The position numbers were made by a program, and so were the translations under genes. From Bacteroidetes bacterium CG2_30_32_10 (GTDB taxonomy: Bacteria; Bacteroidota; Bacteroidia; Bacteroidales; CG2-30-32-10), in assembly GCA_001872995.1 (NCBI GenBank), contig MNXO01000059.1:1-16983 (forward strand): a stretch of DNA of 16,983 bases. Reading direction: 5' to 3'. The notes below the pieces were generated by a model. It saw nothing but the letters and a program-made list of their open reading frames with translations. It was not told the origin of the DNA and made no database searches. This document shows, in pieces, positions 1 through 5,624 of the stretch; the stretch's first letter is position 1, and every line of letters starts with the position of its first letter.

Positions 1-13
1 CGCTTTTCTCTTA

Positions 14-90
14 GCTTTATCAATCAAAAAAGATTTAATTTCTTCTTCAGAAACAGCAGAAACAAGCTATTCAACAGGTTTGGAGTAGTC
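14..90 (-). pseudogene. 3'-terminal remnant of a second AbiEii-type nucleotidyltransferase gene
   Basis: This stretch matches 865-941, the 3' end of the intact AbiEii gene, at 73 of 77 positions (differences at 16, 60, 67 and 81). On the minus strand it reads as residues 175-200 of that protein (DYS-PVE ... EEEIKSFLIDKA). The Tyr codon TAT at residue 182 has become TAG (plus-strand 67-69), so the copy cannot be translated through. Only the last 26 or so codons remain. To the right, the sequence switches abruptly to the end of the 115-residue gene (stop at 98-100). To the left, the match breaks after GCT and the reading runs off the window edge. It is a decayed or truncated duplicate, not a functional gene. 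Confidence 0.8.
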
Positions 91-97
91 TTTTGTT

Positions 98-445
98 TTA
101 ATTACTGTTAAGCAAATTAAAAGATTCTGGGCAAAAAGCAATCAACAACTTTAAACATAAATTGTTTTTAGCAAGGTCTTTGTGTTCTTGACAATACAAT
201 TCACCTAAGGTTTCTTTTAAACGTAGTAACTCTTTTCGGGCGTTTTGCCACTTTATATCCATTGCAGATAAGTCAATTAATTCAAATGCTCTTTCGTAAG
301 CCAAGTTTGTTTCAGTATTTTTATTTTTAACAATCCAGTTTTTTGCTCTGTTTAGTTCATTTGATATCATTAATATTTGATTCATCTTTGAATAGGAACT
401 CCATTTTTCAATAGTTAGGGACTTGTGATAAATAAGCGTGTACAT
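98..445 (-). CDS. Hypothetical helical protein, 115 aa, paired with the DUF5674-like gene
   Basis: I cannot give this protein a named family. It is predicted to be all helical and soluble, with no signal peptide or membrane segment. Its core is rich in charged and aromatic residues: W15, a MNQILMISNELNRAKNW stretch (21-37), AYERAFELIDL (49-59) and ARKELLRLKE (69-78). The pattern resembles small Bacteroidota proteins of unknown function that have a YERA-ELIDL core. The ATG at 445 lies 3 bp after the stop of the upstream DUF5674-like gene, so the two are almost certainly co-transcribed and translationally coupled. An internal ATG at residue 21 is possible, but W15 and the tight coupling favour the first one. 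Its 3' end lies 7 bp from the AbiEii remnant. A partner role in a two-gene module is inference from spacing only. Confidence 0.7.
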   Translation of the reverse strand: MYTLIYHKSLTIEKWSSYSKMNQILMISNELNRAKNWIVKNKNTETNLAYERAFELIDLSAMDIKWQNARKELLRLKETLGELYCQEHKDLAKNNLCLKLLIAFCPESFNLLNSN

Positions 446-448
446 TTG

Positions 449-790
449 CTATCGAATGATTAAATGGTTTACTATTTGTTTAATTTTTTCACGAATAGCA
501 GGGTTGACGACTTCCATATTTCTATTGTCTTGTGAAGGACGAATATTTATAAATGAGGTATATTCTAAAAAATCAGTATCTTTATTTAAAGGATAAATGT
601 TTGCACCCCACAAATATTGATGTTCCGAATTGTTTATTAACAATAAATTTTCGAGATCTGAATGCATTTCGGCATCTATCGCTATAATTTCTTTATGAAT
701 ATCAACCACAATTTTCATTAATTCTGTAAAATCAGTAGTTTTATTTTCCCATATTGCTTTTAATGAAACTGGCGCTGATATTATTTGCAT
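449..790 (-). CDS. DUF5674 family protein
   Basis: This 113-residue protein is assigned to DUF5674 by its recognisable second half. It has an acidic EMHSDLE segment (41-47), a WGANIYP motif (61-67), an INIRP segment (81-85), then QDNRNMEV (87-94) and a C-terminal amphipathic helix containing the NPAIREKI segment. No catalytic role is established for the family. The conserved Glu, His, Asp and Arg residues would suit a small metal-binding or nucleic-acid-binding fold, but that is inference. There is no signal peptide. The ATG at 790 follows a run of A residues, as is usual for Bacteroidota genes that lack a strong Shine-Dalgarno. The next gene starts 3 bp downstream. Fifty-five bp separate it from the upstream AbiEii gene, so it may be read from the same transcript. 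Confidence 0.75.
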   Translation of the reverse strand: MQIISAPVSLKAIWENKTTDFTELMKIVVDIHKEIIAIDAEMHSDLENLLLINNSEHQYLWGANIYPLNKDTDFLEYTSFINIRPSQDNRNMEVVNPAIREKIKQIVNHLIIR

Positions 791-838
791 AATTTTTTTT
801 TGAATAGTTTATCAAAAATTACTAATGTTTCATTAATT

Positions 839-854
839 GAGTTATTTATAACTC
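839..854. repeat. 7-bp inverted repeat spanning the AbiEii stop codon
   Basis: GAGTTAT (839-845) and ATAACTC (848-854) are perfect inverted complements separated by TT. On the minus strand the hairpin would include the last codons and the TAA of the AbiEii gene. There is no T tract directly after it, so it is a poor intrinsic terminator. It could protect the 3' end or modulate read-through into the DUF5674-like gene. The role is uncertain. Confidence 0.4.
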
Positions 855-1463
855 TATTTCCAAAGCCTTATCAATCAAAAAAGATTTAATTTCTTCTTCA
901 GAAACAGCAGGAACAAGATATTCAACAGGTTCGGAGTAGTCGATGTCTTTATGAAAAGCCAGCTGTTCACGAAATAATTTTTCTGAAAATTGTGAAGGGA
1001 AGTTAAGTGATGCTTCTTTACTTATTTGCTTAACTATATAATTTTTTTTAAGAATAAAATATAAATCAACATAATCTTTCCACTTTGATCTTCTTCCCAA
1101 TGCAAAAGCTTTCATTGATGCTAAAGACAATAAACTTGGCATAGTAATAAAAGAATCAACTTTTATTGGATGGTCAATAATAAATGGAAAATTAAAAAAA
1201 GTAAGTTTTACATTGTTTAAAAGTAAGTGAAGTTGGTCGTAATCTTCAAAAATTGGAATCTGCTTAAACGGTATTTGATTTAATTTTTTTTTAATTCGAG
1301 GTTTGATAAGATTAGAGGGAGTAAACAAGTCAAAATCAATGGAACGCCTATGTCCTAAATGAAGAGCAATAGCGGTACCACCCACTAAATAAAAAGTTCG
1401 TTGAAAAAGCTTTAGATATTGCAAAAGTTCAACTTGTTGCTTATCAAAAATTTCAGTATGCAT
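846..1463 (-). CDS. AbiEii/AbiGii-type nucleotidyltransferase (toxin-like)
   Basis: This 205-residue protein has the signature of the nucleotidyl-transferase AbiEii/AbiGii toxin family. The LVGGTAIALHLGHR motif (26-39) is followed by S41 and the two-Asp motif DFD (D43, D45), which bind nucleotide and metal. A second conserved block is MKAFALGRRSKWKDYVDLY (117-135), where K118, K127, D130 and D133 match the family pattern. Characterised AbiEii toxins transfer nucleotides to RNA and are blocked by an AbiEi antitoxin. No AbiEi is present here. The gene starts within the last 11 bp of an upstream DUF6922-like gene, an arrangement seen with this family in Bacteroidota, so that protein is the candidate partner. 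The last 77 bp or so are duplicated at the window's left edge. Toxicity is not shown by sequence. Confidence 0.85.
   Translation of the reverse strand: MHTEIFDKQQVELLQYLKLFQRTFYLVGGTAIALHLGHRRSIDFDLFTPSNLIKPRIKKKLNQIPFKQIPIFEDYDQLHLLLNNVKLTFFNFPFIIDHPIKVDSFITMPSLLSLASMKAFALGRRSKWKDYVDLYFILKKNYIVKQISKEASLNFPSQFSEKLFREQLAFHKDIDYSEPVEYLVPAVSEEEIKSFLIDKALEIEL
865..941 (-). repeat. Intact partner of the 77-bp direct repeat at 14-90
   Basis: This segment lies inside the AbiEii coding region (residues 175-200) and is 95% identical to 14-90, in the same orientation and offset by 851 bp. The two copies bracket the DUF5674-like gene and its 115-residue partner. The high identity means the duplication is fairly recent or was maintained by recombination. 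Confidence 0.85.
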
Positions 1464-1734
1464 ATCGTTGGAATAGAAGTGAAAAGTAATTTAATGTCAA
1501 TTCATGAAAATTGTTTTTTCTTCTCTCACTTATTTTGATAGTATTAAAGAAAATTTCTGAAGTTTTTTTTAGTCCCAATAAAGAAAATAATTTTTTAACT
1601 GACTCCATATCCCCATAATTTAATATTGTTTCAACCAATAATTCAGGGCTGATGTCTTCCTTTTTATCTTCTGGTGTGTACCAAAACAATGCATTATTTT
1701 CTTTGATAAATGCTTTTATTTCAGGACTATTCAT
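1453..1734 (-). CDS. DUF6922-like small protein, probable partner of the AbiEii nucleotidyltransferase
   Basis: This 93-residue protein opens MNSPEIKAFI and contains LFWYTPEDKKEDISPELLVE followed by TILNYGD and a KKLFSLLG segment. I recognise this as the DUF6922 pattern: an aromatic FW near the N-terminus, then an acidic stretch, then an ILNYG-type helix. Proteins of this type often precede AbiEii-like nucleotidyltransferases in Bacteroidota and are candidate antitoxins, but I know of no direct proof. The stop codon (1453-1455) lies inside the downstream gene, giving an 11-bp overlap that implies translational coupling. I chose the ATG at 1734. An in-frame TTG at 1749 would add five residues (MIENI). 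The family assignment is moderately sure and the function is inferred from context only. Confidence 0.7.
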   Translation of the reverse strand: MNSPEIKAFIKENNALFWYTPEDKKEDISPELLVETILNYGDMESVKKLFSLLGLKKTSEIFFNTIKISERRKNNFHELTLNYFSLLFQRYAY

Positions 1735-1786
1735 AATATTTTCAATCAATAAAATTATAGGTCAGAATCAATCATTTTATTACAGC

Positions 1787-1831
1787 TTCGCCTCCTCAGT
1801 TACAATGGTTCATTGCATTGAGTAAGGCGAA
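1787..1831. repeat. Imperfect stem-loop between the NusG-like gene and the AbiE-like block
   Basis: Nested inverted repeats fold this 45-bp stretch. The outer stem is TTCGCCT (1787-1793) with AGGCGAA (1825-1831). The middle stem is CTCA (1795-1798) with TGAG (1819-1822). The inner stem is CAATG (1803-1807) with CATTG (1811-1815) around a GTT loop. It lies 20 bp past the stop of the NusG-like gene. There is no T tract on the minus strand after it, so it is more likely an RNA structure or the relic of a palindromic repeat than a classical terminator. Confidence 0.5.
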
Positions 1832-1850
1832 AACTCTCTAAAACAAGCAG

Positions 1851-2378
1851 TTATTGATCTTCAACTTTAATAATGCCTGTTTCTTTCTGCAAATTTAATA
1901 AAATTGAACAACCTATTTGTTCAATTCTGATAATAAATTTTTTATTACCTCTAATTTCTATTATTTCACCAAAAACCCCAGTCATTGGTCCGGTAGTTAT
2001 CTTTATTTTATTCCCTTTTTCAAATTTTTCATTAGAAAGTTCATATTCATCAATACCTGCAACAATATGTTGCAATGCTTTAATTTGCCAATCAGCAATT
2101 GGTGCTGCTTTTCCTCCAAAAGTAACATATCTCAATGCACCAGGTGTATTTAATACCGTATAGTATTCTTTTTCAGAAATTTTTACAAAAACATAAGAGC
2201 GAATAAGGGGTTCTTCCACCCATTTTTTTCTATCGCTCCATTGTCGGAACGTTTTTATGAGAGGAAGATATACTTCTATTTGTTCTCTTAGCAAAAGAGC
2301 AGCAACTTTTTTTTCTGTTCTTGATTTGGTATAAATAGCATACCACTTGTAATCTGTGTTTATTTTGGGTTCTATCAA
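1851..2378 (-). CDS. UpxY-type NusG-like transcription antiterminator
   Basis: This 175-residue protein is a specialised NusG paralogue. The N-terminal NGN domain (about residues 10-110) begins KWYAIYTKSRTEKKVA and includes IEVYLPLIKTFRQWSDRKKW and PLIRSYVFV, which are typical of the UpxY/RfaH-like antiterminators of Bacteroidota rather than housekeeping NusG. A KOW domain follows (about 118-150) with KFEKGNKIKITTGPMTG and a GEIIEIRGN segment. Such proteins bind RNA polymerase to promote elongation through long polysaccharide operons. The frame has no ATG. The only standard start after the upstream in-frame stop is the TTG at 2378, giving MIEPKINTDYKW. It begins 28 bp after the acyltransferase stop, so the two are probably co-transcribed. 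Unusually, no polysaccharide genes lie downstream. Confidence 0.88.
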   Translation of the reverse strand: MIEPKINTDYKWYAIYTKSRTEKKVAALLLREQIEVYLPLIKTFRQWSDRKKWVEEPLIRSYVFVKISEKEYYTVLNTPGALRYVTFGGKAAPIADWQIKALQHIVAGIDEYELSNEKFEKGNKIKITTGPMTGVFGEIIEIRGNKKFIIRIEQIGCSILLNLQKETGIIKVEDQ

Positions 2379-2406
2379 TTGTCTAAAAAGTAAATATTGA
2401 TAATAA

Positions 2407-3306
2407 TTATTTTTTTAATAAAGTTTGGTTTAAAAACTCTTGTTTGGTTTTTTTCCACCGGCGATGCGACCAAAGCCAATCAGAAGGATTTTCTTTAATA
2501 ATGCCTTCTAACATTTCCATGTACTTTTGGGTTATCTCGCCTTCTTTATATGCTGAAGGGTTTTCAATTACTTTTTTTATTTCCAATTCGTAGTAACCCC
2601 TTTTAATTCTATAAATGTGAATATAAAGTACTGGATAATTGAACATTTTAGCATATTTTTCGATACCATGCAAACAAGCGGTTTCGTGATTAAGAAAGTT
2701 AACCCAGTAGGCTTTGTTATAATTAGAAGGGCTTTGGTCAGAAGCCAATAAATAAGCAACTACATTGTCTTTGTTTTTTAAAAATGTTTTATAGGTTTCG
2801 TAGATGGAAATTAAGCTTGTACCGCATTGAGATCTCGAGTGTTTTAATAAATTGTCAATATATACGTTACTAAGCGGTTTATAAAATCCAAGAAGTCCAA
2901 ATTTAGTTTGCAATCCACCAGAAATAGAGCCCCATTCCCAATTGGCATAGTGTGCAGTAGCTCCTATAACGCTTTGTCCCTTATCATAGTATTCATTCAG
3001 CAATTCGGGGTTTACAAGGCGGTGTCTTTTGAGAATTTGTTTCTTACTTATTTTAAATCCTTTAATTCCTTCAAGCAAAATATCGCATAAGTGCTTGTAA
3101 AACTTTTTAGCAATCGCTTTTATTTCCTTTTCTGATTTTTCCGGGAAAGAGCTACGTAAATTTTGAAAAACAACTTTTTTTCTATACTTAACAATATAGA
3201 AGAAAATAAGATATAAAAAGTCGGAAAAGCAATACATTAAACGAAAAGGCATCAGATATAGCACCCAAACAAAGAAGGAAACTAAATAATAGGTTAATTT
3301 ATTCAT
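2407..3306 (-). CDS. Lysophospholipid / lipid A biosynthesis acyltransferase (LpxL/HtrB family)
   Basis: This 299-residue inner-membrane protein belongs to the LpxL/HtrB acyltransferase family, which adds secondary acyl chains to lipid A precursors or related lipids. An N-terminal membrane anchor (about 5-38) is followed by FQNLRSSFPEKSEKEI (47-62), a family hallmark. The catalytic HX4E motif is AHYANWEWG (H119, E124). DQSPSNYNKAYWVNFLN (about 190-206) fits the usual DQ...V.F block, and the C-terminal PSDWLWSHRRWK is also characteristic. Length matches the family. A TATTTTTG box lies 20 bp upstream of the ATG. Downstream, 28 bp away, is the NusG-like gene. The exact acyl donor, acceptor and position cannot be told from sequence, so I give no lpx symbol. 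Confidence 0.9.
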   Translation of the reverse strand: MNKLTYYLVSFFVWVLYLMPFRLMYCFSDFLYLIFFYIVKYRKKVVFQNLRSSFPEKSEKEIKAIAKKFYKHLCDILLEGIKGFKISKKQILKRHRLVNPELLNEYYDKGQSVIGATAHYANWEWGSISGGLQTKFGLLGFYKPLSNVYIDNLLKHSRSQCGTSLISIYETYKTFLKNKDNVVAYLLASDQSPSNYNKAYWVNFLNHETACLHGIEKYAKMFNYPVLYIHIYRIKRGYYELEIKKVIENPSAYKEGEITQKYMEMLEGIIKENPSDWLWSHRRWKKTKQEFLNQTLLKK

Positions 3307-3325
3307 TATTTATTCAATTAAAACA

Positions 3326-3333
3326 CAAAAATA
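3326..3333 (-). promoter_or_regulatory. Candidate -7 box (TATTTTTG) for the acyltransferase gene
   Basis: The minus strand reads TATTTTTG, a full match to the Bacteroidetes TAnnTTTG element. It is placed so that transcription would start roughly 10-15 bases before the ATG at 3306. No clear TTG element lies about 20 bp upstream, so support rests on the -7 box and its position. Confidence 0.5.
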
Positions 3334-3430
3334 CATTTATTTCTCTTTCTAATTCTAAATTTTTTAATGCCTTTTAAATACTCATAAAGAGTGAAGTAAA
3401 AGAAAATTTATCAATTTAATTAAAAAAATG

Positions 3431-3438
3431 TATTTTTA
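3431..3438 (+). promoter_or_regulatory. Candidate -7 box (TATTTTTA) for the malic enzyme-ruvA-sprA genes
   Basis: TATTTTTA matches TAnnTTTG at all but the last position and lies 25 bp before the ATG at 3464. If used, it would place the ATG at 3428 upstream of the transcript, which supports the 3464 start. No convincing -33 TTG is present, so this is weak. Confidence 0.3.
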
Positions 3439-3463
3439 CAGGTTTAATAAAACCAAGCAAATT

Positions 3464-4921
3464 ATGGAAGCAATTAAATTAAATCTCGACAATCTTGATA
3501 AGGCATTTCCTGTTAATTTTACGCAAGAGCAGATAGCAAAAGCTAAAACCTTATTTTTAAAAAAACTTGCTTTTGAAGCACATAAATATTATGGAGGTAA
3601 AATACAAACAGTGCCCAAAGCACCTGTTCCAGGGTTTAATTGGTTTAATGTATGGTACACACCAGGTGTTTCTAAAGTTTCTACTTCTATTAGAGATAAT
3701 AATGAGGTCTCTTATGATTTATCAAATAGGGGAAACCTTGTAGCAGTTGTAAGCGATTCAACAAGAGTGCTTGGAGATGGCGATTGCACTCCATCTGGTG
3801 GCTTAGGTGTAATGGAAGGGAAGGCATTCTTAATGAAATACCTTGGTGGAATTGATGCAATGGCTTTGTGCATTGATAGTAAAAACGAAAAGGGAGAAAA
3901 TGACCCTGAAAAGATTATACAATTTGTAAAAATGGTACAGCATAGTTTTGGTGCTGTTAATTTAGAAGATATTTCTCAACCTAATTGTTACAAAGTGCTC
4001 GATACACTTAGAGAAGAATGTTCTATTCCAGTTTGGCACGATGATGCTCAGGGAACTGCTTGTGTAATCCTTGCAGGCTTAATAAATGCTTTGAAATTGG
4101 CAAATAAAAATTTGTCAAATGCCAAAATTGTTATGCTTGGTGCAGGTGCTGCCAATACAACTATTGCAAGATTAATTATTGCCGATGGTGCAAACCCCAA
4201 AAATGTTACTATGTTTGACACAAAAGGTGGTTTACATAAAAACAGATTAGATATAAAAGCAGATGCAAGGTTTTATCGTAAATGGGAACTTTGTCAGAAG
4301 ATTAATCCAGAATGTATAAATGATATTGCTGAGGCTATGAAAGGAGCCGATGTATTAATAGCTGTTTCTACTCCCGGACCTGATAGTGTTAAAAAAGAAT
4401 GGATTAGCACGATGGCAAAAAAATCAATTGTTTTTGTTTGTGCAAACCCTATTCCTGAAATATATCCTTATGCAGCCAAAGAAGCTGGTGCTTTTATCGT
4501 TGCTACAGGAAGAGGCGATTTCCCTAATCAAGTAAACAACTCTATCGGATTTCCTGGCATATTAAAGGGAGCTTTGATGGTAAAAGCCACCAAGATAACT
4601 GATAATATGGCAATAGCTGCTGCTCATTCAATAGCTAATTATGCTGAAAAAAGAGGCATTAATCCCGAGAACATAATTGCAAAAATGGACGAAGTCGGTA
4701 TTTTCCCTTTTGAAGCAGCAGATGTTGCTATGCAAGCAATTAAAGACGGCGTTGCCAGAGTTAAAATGACCAGAGAAGAAGCATACACAAAAGCCGAAGC
4801 TGATATAAAATACGCAAGAGATATGACCAGCTTGCTTTCTGAAAAAGGATTTATTAAAGACCCACCTCAACAAATGATTCAGGATGCATTGAATTGGGCT
4901 ATCAAGGAGGTTACTAAATAA
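3464..4921 (+). CDS. Malic enzyme (NAD(P)-dependent, oxaloacetate-decarboxylating), single-domain form
   Basis: This 485-residue cytosolic enzyme converts malate to pyruvate and CO2 while reducing NAD(P). N-terminal malic domain landmarks are WYTPGVS with Tyr65, VSDSTRVLGDGD (about 96-107), the metal-binding LEDI (E168, D169) and HDDAQGTA (192-199). The Rossmann domain has GAGAANTT (226-233), and later come ANPIPE (327-332) and GRGDFPNQVNNSIGFPG (349-365). It lacks the C-terminal phosphotransacetylase-like domain of the roughly 760-residue MaeB type common in Bacteroidota. Its GDGDCTPSGG differs from the usual GLGDIG motif, so it is a divergent subtype. I prefer the ATG at 3464. An upstream ATG at 3428 would add 12 unconserved residues and overlap a possible promoter. 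ruvA starts 17 bp downstream. Cofactor preference is not resolved. Confidence 0.9.
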   Translation: MEAIKLNLDNLDKAFPVNFTQEQIAKAKTLFLKKLAFEAHKYYGGKIQTVPKAPVPGFNWFNVWYTPGVSKVSTSIRDNNEVSYDLSNRGNLVAVVSDSTRVLGDGDCTPSGGLGVMEGKAFLMKYLGGIDAMALCIDSKNEKGENDPEKIIQFVKMVQHSFGAVNLEDISQPNCYKVLDTLREECSIPVWHDDAQGTACVILAGLINALKLANKNLSNAKIVMLGAGAANTTIARLIIADGANPKNVTMFDTKGGLHKNRLDIKADARFYRKWELCQKINPECINDIAEAMKGADVLIAVSTPGPDSVKKEWISTMAKKSIVFVCANPIPEIYPYAAKEAGAFIVATGRGDFPNQVNNSIGFPGILKGALMVKATKITDNMAIAAAHSIANYAEKRGINPENIIAKMDEVGIFPFEAADVAMQAIKDGVARVKMTREEAYTKAEADIKYARDMTSLLSEKGFIKDPPQQMIQDALNWAIKEVTK

Positions 4922-4938
4922 TTTTATTATAATCGTTT

Positions 4939-5526
4939 ATGATTGCTTACATTGAAGGAAAATTAGTTGAAAAAACACCAACTTATGCAGTAATTGATTG
5001 TGCTGGAGTTGGTTATATGATACATATTTCTTTAAATACATTTTCAAAAATCAAAGATATTGAAAAATGTAAATTATTTATACACTTTGCTATTAAAGAA
5101 GATGCGCATACCCTATATGGTTTTTATGATGAATATGAAAGAAAAATATTTAGGTTATTAATTTCTGTTTCAGGCGTTGGAGCGAGTACAGCAAGAATGA
5201 TTCTTTCTTCACTCAATTCTGATGAAATTCAAATTGCCATTAAAAGTGGTGATGTTGCTACTCTTCGCAAAGTGAAAGGAATTGGCGAAAAATCAGCTCA
5301 ACGAATCATCGTAGATTTAAAAGATAAAATGGATAAAGATGTGGTATTAAAAGATTTTTCTTCATCTTTGCAAAATAATTTTAAAAACGAAGCAATTTCA
5401 GCTTTAGTGTTACTTGGTTTTAATAAAAATATCGCTGAAAAAGCAATTGAAAAAGCGACTAAAACAATGGATATCAATAATTTGAAATTAGAAACGATTA
5501 TAAAAGAAGCTTTAAAAATACTATAA
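4939..5526 (+). CDS. ruvA: Holliday junction branch migration protein RuvA
   Basis: RuvA binds four-way DNA junctions as a tetramer and loads the RuvB motor for branch migration in recombination and repair. The 195-residue protein has the full architecture. The OB-fold domain (1-64) opens MIAYIEGKLVEKTPTYAVID and includes the HTLYGF segment. Two helix-hairpin-helix motifs follow: VSGVGASTARMIL (77-89) and VKGIGEKSAQRII (112-124). A C-terminal three-helix RuvB-contact domain (about 148-195) contains ISALVLLGFNKNIAEKAI. Length and all three domains are normal for the family. The gene sits 17 bp behind the malic enzyme gene, probably on the same transcript, and 98 bp ahead of sprA. ruvB and ruvC are not in the window. 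Confidence 0.97.
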   Translation: MIAYIEGKLVEKTPTYAVIDCAGVGYMIHISLNTFSKIKDIEKCKLFIHFAIKEDAHTLYGFYDEYERKIFRLLISVSGVGASTARMILSSLNSDEIQIAIKSGDVATLRKVKGIGEKSAQRIIVDLKDKMDKDVVLKDFSSSLQNNFKNEAISALVLLGFNKNIAEKAIEKATKTMDINNLKLETIIKEALKIL

Positions 5527-5624
5527 TTATTAATTTAACGTTATACCTATCGAAAAGAAAATTTACCCAAAAACGAAAGTTTTATTTTTAATTAAAAAAA
5601 CGTATAAATTAAAAATTATCGAAA

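Noticed and set aside
1..1750. A complete classical AbiE (AbiEi plus AbiEii) phage-defence system
   Set aside because: No AbiEi-like winged-helix antitoxin is present. Only the AbiEii-type enzyme and a different small partner are seen.
1873..2163. Plus-strand open frames of 96 and 78 codons across the NusG-like gene
   Set aside because: They are fully antisense to a gene with clear NGN and KOW domains, and show only hydrophobic low-complexity translation.
1851..3306. Start of a capsule or exopolysaccharide operon, suggested by the UpxY-type regulator
   Set aside because: No glycosyltransferase, Wzx, Wzy or sugar-nucleotide gene follows within the window.
5570..5590. Possible terminator between ruvA and sprA (AAAAC-GAAA-GTTTT followed by ATTTTTA)
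   Set aside because: The stem is only 5 bp with a single G-C pair, too weak to call. The same T-rich stretch may instead be a -7 promoter box for sprA.
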